From NCBI GenBank assembly GCA_050184415.1, contig JBFXAJ010000017.1, positions 1 through 64,000 on the forward strand: a stretch of DNA of 64,000 nucleotides, written 5' to 3'. This stretch comes from JADLGL01 sp050184415. GTDB taxonomy: Bacteria; Pseudomonadota; Alphaproteobacteria; Rhizobiales; Kaistiaceae. A program made the translations under genes and the position numbers. Shown here piece after piece: positions 50,655-57,626 of this stretch (the stretch's first letter is position 1; every line of letters starts with the position of its first letter). The notes beneath the pieces were generated by a model. It saw nothing but the letters and a program-made list of their open reading frames with translations, had not been told where the DNA came from and did not search any database.

Positions 50655-51273
50655 CCTCTTCGAAGCCAGCGACGACGGGACGTTCGTTCCCTTCACCGAC
50701 ATCCTGCTGAACGTCCTGATGGGGTTCTCCGTCATGGTGTTCATCGCGTTCTCGCTCATCCGGCCGGAGGCCCTGACCGGCGACGTCGACCTCCGCGCCG
50801 AGTACATCATCACCGTAAGCTGGCCGGACAATCATCCCGACGACATCGATACCTATGTCGAGGACCCGGGGGGCAACATCGTCTGGTACAACAATCCGGA
50901 AGCCGGACTTCTTCATCTCGATCGCGACGACCGCGGCAATTATCGCGACACGATCGTCATCAATGGCGACCGCATCGAGAACCCGCTCAACCAGGAAGTC
51001 GTGACCCTGCGCGGGCTGGTCGCCGGCGAGTATGTCGTCAACGTCTACCACTACGTCGCCAATGGCGTGGAGGCGGTGCCGGTTTCGGTGAAGGTCGAGC
51101 GGGTCAATCCGGCCGTCGAGCTCGTCTATTACGGCACGGTCGAGCTCGACCATCGCGGCGACGAGGTGACGGTCCTTCGCTTCACGCTCGACGAGGAGGG
51201 CAACCCCTCCGAGCTCAACGACCGCTTCAAGTCGCTGGCGCAGCTCGTCCGCGGCGCCGAGCGGCGGCCCTGA
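50638..51273 (+). CDS. ExbD/TolR-like subunit with an atypical periplasmic domain
   Basis: A 211-residue protein: one N-terminal span (FTDILLNVLMGFSVMVFIAF) with Asp21 where ExbD/TolR/MotB carry the proton-binding Asp, then a periplasmic beta-sandwich. The latter does not look like the ExbD or TolR domain or an OmpA peptidoglycan domain; DDIDTYVEDPGGNIVWYNN, LHLDRDDRGNYRD and GEYVVNVYHYVANG recall DUF2135/YfaP-like folds. So proton flow may drive an unusual periplasmic domain. It overlaps the channel gene and is 9 bp from the third gene. Confidence 0.75.
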   Translation: MFSETSLFEASDDGTFVPFTDILLNVLMGFSVMVFIAFSLIRPEALTGDVDLRAEYIITVSWPDNHPDDIDTYVEDPGGNIVWYNNPEAGLLHLDRDDRGNYRDTIVINGDRIENPLNQEVVTLRGLVAGEYVVNVYHYVANGVEAVPVSVKVERVNPAVELVYYGTVELDHRGDEVTVLRFTLDEEGNPSELNDRFKSLAQLVRGAERRP

Positions 51274-51282
51274 GGCTCCGCC

Positions 51283-51861
51283 ATGCCAGCCGGCTCGATC
51301 ATCGCAACGGTGGTGGCCTACGCGGCGATCGCCGTGCTCCTCCTCAGCCTCAACCTCACCTCGCGGTGGCGGTGGTGGATCAAGGGCAGCGCGATCGTCG
51401 TCACCGGGCTCTTCTTCTTCGGCAGCTACATCGCGATTTCGTCGCTGCTGGGCTGGTCCACGCAGGCCCGCGTGCCCGACAGCTTCTCGCTGGTGGCAAC
51501 GCGGGTCGTCGAGCCGGACAAGTTCACCGGCGCGCCGGGCGCGGTCTACCTGTGGATCGAGCGCCTCGACGACAACAACGTTCCGAACGGGACCCCGCGC
51601 GGCTACCGGCTGCCCTATACGGACGAACTGGCGCAGACCGCCGAGGACGCGCAGGAGCTGCTCGATCAGGGGGAGACGGTGGAGGGGCGCGTCGAGCAGG
51701 CGGCCGAGGACCGCGATCAACAGCTGGCGCAGGCGCAGGATCCGGCCGAGCCCACGCCCGGCGGCCAGGCCGGCGACCAGACCGCCTATCCCGCGATCGA
51801 GTTCAACCTGATCTTCAACGATCTGCCGGCCGTCCAGCTGCCCGACAAGGGCGTGCTTTGA
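51283..51861 (+). CDS. Membrane protein of the ExbB/ExbD-like operon, unknown
   Basis: A 192-residue protein with two N-terminal membrane spans (IIATVVAYAAIAVLLLSLNL and IKGSAIVVTGLFFFGSYIAI) and a periplasmic or cytoplasmic tail. LVATRVVEPDKFTGAPGAVY and AYPAIEFNLIFNDLPAVQLP are its most structured parts; between them is a Gln/Glu-rich stretch (about 115-160). No family recognised. It is the third gene of the operon and convergent with the ABC ATPase gene (2 bp). Confidence 0.75.
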   Translation: MPAGSIIATVVAYAAIAVLLLSLNLTSRWRWWIKGSAIVVTGLFFFGSYIAISSLLGWSTQARVPDSFSLVATRVVEPDKFTGAPGAVYLWIERLDDNNVPNGTPRGYRLPYTDELAQTAEDAQELLDQGETVEGRVEQAAEDRDQQLAQAQDPAEPTPGGQAGDQTAYPAIEFNLIFNDLPAVQLPDKGVL

Positions 51862-51863
51862 CG

Positions 51864-52640
51864 CTAGCCGGGCAATGGCGGCGAGGAGTTGTCGCCGCCG
51901 CCGATCAGTTCAAGGAGCGACGGCGCGTGCTGGTCCGGGCGGCCGGCGGCGATGCGATCGAACAGGACCTCGCGGCGATCGTCGTTCAGGACCCGGCCCT
52001 TGCGAAGGACGATGATGCGATCCGCGTGCTCGACCTCGTCCACCAGATGGGTCGCCCAGAGCACCCCGATGTCCTCTTCGCGGCGCAGCCGCAGCACGTC
52101 GTCGATGATGCCCTGGCGGCTCATCGGGTCGAGGCCGACGGTTGCCTCGTCCATCAGCAGGACATGCGGCCGATGAAGCATCGAGCGCGCCAGCTCGACG
52201 CGGCGGCGGTTGCCGCCGCTCAGCGTGCGCGCCGGGTCCCGCGCGCGTTCGGTGAGGCCGAACTTCGTCAGCGCCGCGTCGATCCGTGTGCGCGCAAGCG
52301 CGCGTGGCAGGCCCTGCAGATCGCTGTGGAAAAGGAGGTTCGCCTTCACGCTGAGCTCGAGGTCGAGCGTCGGCTGCTGGAACACGACCCCGATCTCGCG
52401 AAGGGCAAGGACGGCGTCCTTCCGGAGATTGTGCCCCATCACGATCACGTCGCCCTTGTCGGGGGCGAAAAGGCCGGAAAGCATCTGGAGGAGCGTGGTC
52501 TTGCCGGCACCATTGGCGCCGAGAAGGGCCACGAATTCGCCGGGGCGGACGGCGAGGCTGACGTCGTCAACCGCAGTCACCCGACCAAACGATTTGACGA
52601 CGTGGCGGACCTCGAGAAGTGCCGTGTTTGGTTCAATCAT
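51864..52640 (-). CDS. ABC transporter ATPase, PQQ alcohol dehydrogenase-associated type
   Basis: A 258-residue ATP-binding subunit: Walker A GANGAGKTT (about 40-48), Q-loop VVFQQPTLD, signature LSGGNRRRVELARSML (note SGGN for SGGQ), Walker B VLLMDEATVGLD and H-loop ATHLV. The neighbourhood (YVTN propeller, solute-binding protein and permease, all of the set known from PQQ alcohol dehydrogenase systems) identifies it as the PQQ-associated type. It is on the opposite strand from its presumed partners and is the only ATPase for two permeases in the window. Confidence 0.9.
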   Translation of the reverse strand: MIEPNTALLEVRHVVKSFGRVTAVDDVSLAVRPGEFVALLGANGAGKTTLLQMLSGLFAPDKGDVIVMGHNLRKDAVLALREIGVVFQQPTLDLELSVKANLLFHSDLQGLPRALARTRIDAALTKFGLTERARDPARTLSGGNRRRVELARSMLHRPHVLLMDEATVGLDPMSRQGIIDDVLRLRREEDIGVLWATHLVDEVEHADRIIVLRKGRVLNDDRREVLFDRIAAGRPDQHAPSLLELIGGGDNSSPPLPG

Positions 52641-52766
52641 GATCCGATTGCTTCCACGGCCGCGCTGAACTTGACGCCCCGGCCGAGCGCACTTCCGTGC
52701 ACCAAGTCCAGTCGATTTCTCCCTGCCCTTGGATGCGTTGTTGCATCACAAGAATCAAGACTCGGA

Positions 52767-52794
52767 TTGACAGGCAAGGTGCAGGAGATAAAGT
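52767..52794 (+). promoter_or_regulatory. Promoter of the PQQ-associated exported-protein operon
   Basis: Consensus TTGACA (52767-52772), 16-base spacer, TAAAGT (52789-52794). Start near 52801, about 55 bases before the cupredoxin-like gene. Confidence 0.7.
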
Positions 52795-52808
52795 TGAGCA
52801 ATTGAGAA

Positions 52809-52840
52809 AACTTTGCTGGCTATGGGGGTTAGGCAAAGTT
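52809..52840 (+). promoter_or_regulatory. Inverted repeat in the 5' leader
   Basis: AACTTTGC (52809-52816) and GCAAAGTT (52833-52840), perfect 8-bp arms 16 bases apart, just downstream of the predicted transcript start and 15 bp from the start codon. It could be a repressor site or a leader hairpin near the ribosome-binding site. Confidence 0.55.
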
Positions 52841-52855
52841 CACGGGAGGGAACGA

Positions 52856-53281
52856 ATGAGCAATCTCGCCAAGGGAGCGCTCCTCGCGAGCGCGCTTGTG
52901 ATCGCGTCATCCGCCGCAATTGCGGAGGGCAATCTGGCGGTGCAGCCGACCGAACTCGCACTTGCCATCGACGGTCGCAACCTCACTTTCTCGCAGACCG
53001 AATTCCAGCTCGAGACCGGCAAATATTATCGCTGGGTCATCACCAGCGACGGCCTTGAGGAATTCATGGTGCAGGCCCACGACCTTTTCCGGAACTCCTG
53101 GGTGAACCAGATCGTGATCAACGACCTCGAGGTCCACACCTTCGGCGCGATCTACGGCGTCGAGTTCGACGATGAGGGCGAGATCGCGGTCTACTTCATC
53201 CCGATCCGGCCCGGCGATTACGAGTTCATCGTGCCCGGCTACGAGGACCGCGGGCTCCGCGGCGTCTTCGTCGTCCGCTGA
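52856..53281 (+). CDS. Exported cupredoxin-like protein
   Basis: A 141-residue secreted protein (signal: LLASALVIASSAAIA then EGNL). The mature ~118 residues look like a beta-sandwich: FSQTEFQLETGKYYRWVITS, FMVQAHDLF, EVHTFGAIYGVEF, IRPGDYEFIVPGYEDRGLRG then VFVVR. This order resembles cupredoxins, with His in AHDL and EVHTF, but no cysteine remains after the signal, so a blue-copper site is not possible. GGGAGGGAACG precedes the ATG. It is first in the run with the propeller, solute-binding protein and permease. Confidence 0.75.
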   Translation: MSNLAKGALLASALVIASSAAIAEGNLAVQPTELALAIDGRNLTFSQTEFQLETGKYYRWVITSDGLEEFMVQAHDLFRNSWVNQIVINDLEVHTFGAIYGVEFDDEGEIAVYFIPIRPGDYEFIVPGYEDRGLRGVFVVR

Positions 53282-53368
53282 GCCGGCCGACGGAGAATAC
53301 CCGGAGACATTGGGGACCGCCGCGCCGGCGCGGCGGTCAGGTTCGAGCAATCCACGATCGAGGTCGAT

Positions 53369-54379
53369 ATGTTTGCAAGCAAGCCAACCCGCCGTTCATT
53401 CCTCGTAGCCAGCTCCAGTCTTTCGATCGCTGCCGCGATCGGTTTCCCCAGCCCCGTCCGCGCGGCGGGAACCGGTTTCATCTGGGTCAGCCACGAGCGG
53501 AGCCACAATGTCCTCGTCCTCGATCCGGCCAGCGACTTTGCCGAGGTCGCCGACATCGCGACCTCGCGCCGGCCACGGGACATGCACTTCAATACGGATC
53601 ACACGTTGCTCTACGTCGCCTGCGGCGACGACGACGTCATCGACGTGATCGACGTGGCGACCTACGAGGTCGTCGACCAGATCCCGACCGGCCGCTCGCC
53701 GGAGGCGTTCGTGCTCAACCGCGCGAGCGACCGGATCTACGTGTCGAACGAAGAGAATTCGACGCTCCAGATCATCGACGTGACCTCCAAGCTCATCATC
53801 CACGAGGTGCCGGTCGGCGCCGAGCCCGAAGGGGTGATGCTGAGCGAGGACGAGCGCACGCTCTACGTGACGTCGGAGGTCGCGGACATGGTCCACGTCA
53901 TCGATACCGAGCTCGGCGTCGTGACCTCGAACGTCATCGTCGGGACGCGGCCGCGCCGCTTCGCGCGCACCATCGACGGCCGCGAATTGTGGGTATCCGA
54001 CGAGCTCTCCGGCACGGTCTCGATCATCGATCGCGCGACCAACATCGTGCTCGAGCAGGTGACGTTCCTGCCGCCGGGCTTCCGCCCCGTGGACGTGACC
54101 CCGGTGGGCCTCACGATCTCCGAGGACGGCACGACGATGTACGTGACGCTCGGGCGCGCCAACCACATCGCCTATGTCGACGTCGCGACCCGCGAGATCA
54201 CCGGCTACACGCTGGTCGGCTCGCGGGCGTGGAACGTCATCCTCAACACCGACGAGACGCTGGCTTTCGTGACCAACGGGCTCAGCGATGATCTCTCGAT
54301 CATTGACGTCGCGTCGCGCCGCAACATCAGGACCGTGGCCGTCGGCCGCGTTCCCTATGCGGTGATCGTCGATGGCTAG
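53369..54379 (+). CDS. YVTN beta-propeller protein of the PQQ-associated set, Tat-exported
   Basis: A 336-residue protein with a twin-arginine signal (TRRSFLVASSSLSIAAAIGF). It carries seven similar blades with the IDV(A/T)(T/S)xxV and LYVxxExxxxVxVID pattern: LLYVACGDDDVIDVIDVATY, IYVSNEENSTLQIIDVTSK, LYVTSEVADMVHVIDTELG, LWVSDELSGTVSIIDRATN. It matches the PQQ-catabolism-associated propeller family by pattern and context. Its role is unknown. It overlaps the solute-binding protein gene by 8 bp. Confidence 0.88.
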   Translation: MFASKPTRRSFLVASSSLSIAAAIGFPSPVRAAGTGFIWVSHERSHNVLVLDPASDFAEVADIATSRRPRDMHFNTDHTLLYVACGDDDVIDVIDVATYEVVDQIPTGRSPEAFVLNRASDRIYVSNEENSTLQIIDVTSKLIIHEVPVGAEPEGVMLSEDERTLYVTSEVADMVHVIDTELGVVTSNVIVGTRPRRFARTIDGRELWVSDELSGTVSIIDRATNIVLEQVTFLPPGFRPVDVTPVGLTISEDGTTMYVTLGRANHIAYVDVATREITGYTLVGSRAWNVILNTDETLAFVTNGLSDDLSIIDVASRRNIRTVAVGRVPYAVIVDG

Positions 54380-55610
54380 GCGGAGGCTCGGCTGGGCGGC
54401 CGCGACGGCGCTTGCCGTCGCGTTCGCCACGACGCCGGCGCTGGGGCAGGGCGCCCCGCCGGCGCCTGCCGCTCCCGCGGCGCCGGCTGCCGCGGCGCCG
54501 ATCACGCCGTTTCAGATCGGCTTCGTCGACCTCGTCGAGGATGCGCGGTTCGACCCTGAATACGCCTACAACATGGTGCCGGTGCGCCCCTGGGGCCGCG
54601 CCTTCCAGGGTGCCGAGCTCGGCATCGTCGACGCCGAGCAGATCGGCCGCGCGATCAACGTCTCGTTCTCGCTGGTCCACGCTTCGGGCACGACACCGGA
54701 GGAACTCGCCGCGGCGATCGGCGAATGGGTCGGGCAGGGCATCCATTTCGTCGTCGTCGACCTGCCCGCCGACCAGCTCCTGGCATTGTCCGATCTCGTC
54801 GCGGGGCTCGAGGTCACCCTCTTCAACGTCTCGGCACCGGAGGATTCGCTTCGCGCCGAGAATTGCCGCGCCAATGTCGTCCACACCGCACCGTCGACGC
54901 GGATGCTGACCGACGCCCTGGTCCAGTATCTCGTGTTCCGGCGCTGGACCAATATCCTGGTGCTCCAGGGGCCGTTGCCGCAGGACGCGGCGACGGTCGA
55001 GGCCATCCGTGCCTCGGCGGGCCAGTTCGGCGCACGGATCGTCGATGTCCGCCCGTTCGTCTTTGGCGCCGACCCGCGCGATCGCGACCAGAATAACGTC
55101 GCCCTCATCACCGCGGGCGGCGGCTATGATGTGGTCTACATCGCGGACACCGATGGCGACTTCGCCCGCTACGTTCCGTACGACACGCAGGATGCAAGGC
55201 CCGTCGTCGGCGCCGCCGGATTGACGGCGCAGGCGTGGCACTGGGCGTGGGAACGCCAGGGCGCGCCGCAGGTCAATGCGCGGTTCTGGGACCTCACCGG
55301 CCGGCTGATGGCCGACACCGACTGGGCCGCCTGGGTGGCGGTCAAGGCGATCGTCCAGTCCGTGCTGCGCGGCCAGTCCACCGAGTACGGGCTGGTTCGC
55401 GACTACCTCCTCGGCGAGCGGATGAACCTCGACGGCACCAAGGGCTATCCGATGAATGTGCGGCCGTGGGACCACCAGCTGCGGCAGTCCATCCTGCTCG
55501 GCACGGGGAATGCGATTATCCAGCTCGCGCCGGTGGAGGGTTTCATCCACCAAACAAACGATCTCGACACGCTGGGGGTGGATGCGCCACAGTCCGTCTG
55601 CCGATTTTGA
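54372..55610 (+). CDS. Solute-binding protein of the PQQ-associated ABC system
   Basis: A 412-residue exported protein (signal: AAATALAVAFATTPALG then QGAP). After a Pro/Ala stretch it has a periplasmic binding-protein fold: ITPFQIGFVDLVEDARFDPE, the inner FVVVDLPADQLLALSDLVAG, CRANVVHTAPSTRMLTDALV, WTNILVLQGPLPQDAATVEA and YDVVYIADTDGDFARYVPY. Family members are called substrate-binding proteins of PQQ-dependent alcohol dehydrogenase systems. It overlaps the propeller gene and is 21 bp before the permease. Substrate unknown. Confidence 0.88.
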   Translation: MARRRLGWAAATALAVAFATTPALGQGAPPAPAAPAAPAAAAPITPFQIGFVDLVEDARFDPEYAYNMVPVRPWGRAFQGAELGIVDAEQIGRAINVSFSLVHASGTTPEELAAAIGEWVGQGIHFVVVDLPADQLLALSDLVAGLEVTLFNVSAPEDSLRAENCRANVVHTAPSTRMLTDALVQYLVFRRWTNILVLQGPLPQDAATVEAIRASAGQFGARIVDVRPFVFGADPRDRDQNNVALITAGGGYDVVYIADTDGDFARYVPYDTQDARPVVGAAGLTAQAWHWAWERQGAPQVNARFWDLTGRLMADTDWAAWVAVKAIVQSVLRGQSTEYGLVRDYLLGERMNLDGTKGYPMNVRPWDHQLRQSILLGTGNAIIQLAPVEGFIHQTNDLDTLGVDAPQSVCRF

Positions 55611-55631
55611 GGGCAGATAGGTCGAAGCCGG

Positions 55632-56507
55632 TTGACGGAACAGGCATATCAGGCCGCGGCGACCGCTGCCGGGGAGGGAGCGGTCGCATCGCGAAGGCGC
55701 CTTAGCGCAGCGCATGCCCTGCGCGCGCTTCGCGGCATCGTCTGGCGCGAGCTTTCGAAATTCCTCCGCCAATACGGCCGCCTCGCTTCCGCGGTCGTGC
55801 GCCCGACGCTGTGGCTAGTGGTCGTGGCCGCCGGCCTCCAGCAGCTGCTCGGCGTCTCGCCGATCGAGCCCTACGCGACCTATATCCCGTTCAAGGAATA
55901 CATCGTGCCCGGCCTGATCGGCATGGTGCTCCTCTTCAACGGGATGCAGTCGTCGCTGTCGCTCGTCTACGACCGCGAGGTCGGCGTGATGCGGCTCCTC
56001 CTCACCGCGCCGCTGCCCCGCTCCTACATCCTGTTCTGCAAGCTCGCGGCCGGCACCACCCTCTCGGTCATCCAGGCCTATGTCTTCCTGATCGTGACCT
56101 CGCTCGTCGGGGTCTACGTTCCGTGGGCCGGATGGATCATAGCCTTGCCGGCGGTCCTCCTGTCGGCGTTCATGCTCGGCTCGATCGGCCTTCTCCTGTC
56201 GGTCTATATCCGACAGCTCGAGAATTTCGCGGGGACGATGAACTTCGTCATCTTCCCGATGTTCTTTCTATCTTCGGCGCTCTATCCGCTGTGGCGGCTC
56301 CGCGAAGGCGGCGGCGACGTCATGTACTGGATCTCCGAGGCCAATCCATTCACGCACGCGGTCGAGCTGATCCGCTTCGCCGCCTACGGCAAGTTCAACG
56401 GCATCTCGCTCGCGGTCGTGGTCGGCGTGACGGTCATCTGCTTCGTCCTGGCGGCGATCGGCTACGACCCGCAGCGCGGGCTTTTCCGGCGCCGCGGTCA
56501 GGGCTGA
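55632..56507 (+). CDS. ABC-2 type permease of the PQQ-associated system
   Basis: A 291-residue inner-membrane permease with about six spans: SAVVRPTLWLVVVAAGLQQL, YIVPGLIGMVLLFNGMQSSL, FLIVTSLVGVYVPWAGWIIA, LLSAFMLGSIGLLLSVYIRQ, FVIFPMFFLSSALYPLWRL and AVVVGVTVICFVLAAIGYDP. This is the ABC-2 exporter plan (EVGVMRLLLTAPLPRSYILF is typical). A TTG start is used for want of a better one. Its ATPase is probably the gene at 51864-52640. A solute-binding protein with an export-type permease is characteristic of this system, whose direction of transport is unclear. Confidence 0.88.
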   Translation: MTEQAYQAAATAAGEGAVASRRRLSAAHALRALRGIVWRELSKFLRQYGRLASAVVRPTLWLVVVAAGLQQLLGVSPIEPYATYIPFKEYIVPGLIGMVLLFNGMQSSLSLVYDREVGVMRLLLTAPLPRSYILFCKLAAGTTLSVIQAYVFLIVTSLVGVYVPWAGWIIALPAVLLSAFMLGSIGLLLSVYIRQLENFAGTMNFVIFPMFFLSSALYPLWRLREGGGDVMYWISEANPFTHAVELIRFAAYGKFNGISLAVVVGVTVICFVLAAIGYDPQRGLFRRRGQG

Positions 56508-56522
56508 CCGCGAGGCGACCCC

Positions 56523-57626
56523 TCAGCGCGGGATGACGCCGGGCACGAGCGGTGCCGCCGGGGCCGGCACTTCGGGCGGCGGGGGCACTTCGAACAGCGC
56601 CGTCAGCTCTCGCGCGAATGCCGACATGCGGTTGGCGGCGAGGCGGAAGGCCCAGCGCGACGTCCGGTCGGTGATGGATTGCGCCTGGGCGACGGCTTCC
56701 GGCGGGGCGCCGGCGGCGGCGCTCGCCGTGTAGGTCAGCCAGGGCTCGCCGTCGATTTCACCGAGGCGGACGTCGAGCTGCAGGCCCGAGCGCATGACGA
56801 ACACCAGTGTCCGCGCCGCCGCCGGGAACGCGATGTCGCCGATCGGCCGCGCATCCTCCAGCGTGGTGCTGACGATCGCCTGGGTCACGCCGCGGATGCC
56901 GTTGTCGTTGGCTTCCGCATTCGGCGGGCCGTATTCCGGGCTCAACGTGTAGAGGACGAAGTCGCCGGTATTGGGATCGGGCTTCGCGGTGTCGAACACC
57001 AGCGTCTGGCCCTCGTAGATCGACAGCCGGACCACTTCGGTGCTCGGGATGGCGAACAGCGGCTCGAACCAGTCCTGCACGAAGTCGGGCAGGAAGACGT
57101 CGCCTTCGGCGAGCCAGGCCTGGGTTTCGCCGGACCGGCGGACGAAGATGCCGCCCCGCCGGGCATAGGGCACGCTCGCGCTCGGCATGCCGATGACCAC
57201 GTCGGCGAGGACCGCACCGTCGGTGGCGCGGGCCACGACCTTGAACCCCGGCCCCGGCGGGTTGCCGTCCGGTCCGGCCAGCGCGAGATGCTCGAACAGC
57301 GTGGGGTCGGTCGTCTTCGGCTCGATGGTTTCCAGCCCGGCGATAGCGGCGATCGCCTCGGCGACGGCCTCCGCGCGGACCGGGTAGCCGCCCCGGTTCA
57401 CGGCCACCCAATCGCCGTCCTGTCTGGCGAGCTGCAGGCTGTACCGCCCGGTGTCGACCTCGATCTGCCCGATGTCGTCGGCGCGCGCGGTGAGCGCGGG
57501 GAACATGGTTTCGCCCGACTCGAAGGGCGGCACCGCGGCGGCCTGCTCGCTGACGACGAGGGCGACGGCGGCGACGGTCATCGCGATCGTCGCAACGACG
57601 AGGACCAGGAAAGCCCTAAGCGACAC
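56523..57626 (-). CDS. DUF4340 protein, partner of the GldG-type gene
   Basis: A 367-residue protein with one N-terminal membrane anchor (AFLVLVVATIAMTVAAVALVV) and a large outward domain of repeated beta units: QIEVDTGRYSLQLARQDGDW (residues about 53-72), VVARATDGAVLADVVIGMPS, GIFVRRSGETQAWLAEGD and VVRLSIYEGQTLVFD. It matches DUF4340, which is regularly encoded after GldG/ABC-auxiliary proteins. Its first 11 bases overlap the GldF-GldG fusion gene. Role unknown. Confidence 0.88.
   Translation of the reverse strand: MSLRAFLVLVVATIAMTVAAVALVVSEQAAAVPPFESGETMFPALTARADDIGQIEVDTGRYSLQLARQDGDWVAVNRGGYPVRAEAVAEAIAAIAGLETIEPKTTDPTLFEHLALAGPDGNPPGPGFKVVARATDGAVLADVVIGMPSASVPYARRGGIFVRRSGETQAWLAEGDVFLPDFVQDWFEPLFAIPSTEVVRLSIYEGQTLVFDTAKPDPNTGDFVLYTLSPEYGPPNAEANDNGIRGVTQAIVSTTLEDARPIGDIAFPAAARTLVFVMRSGLQLDVRLGEIDGEPWLTYTASAAAGAPPEAVAQAQSITDRTSRWAFRLAANRMSAFARELTALFEVPPPPEVPAPAAPLVPGVIPR

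Noticed and set aside
36901..57626. PQQ biosynthesis genes (pqqA-E)
   Set aside because: Looked for because of the three quinoproteins. No PqqA peptide with the E-x-x-x-Y core and no PqqB, C, D or E-type protein was found, so PQQ must be made from genes elsewhere or imported.
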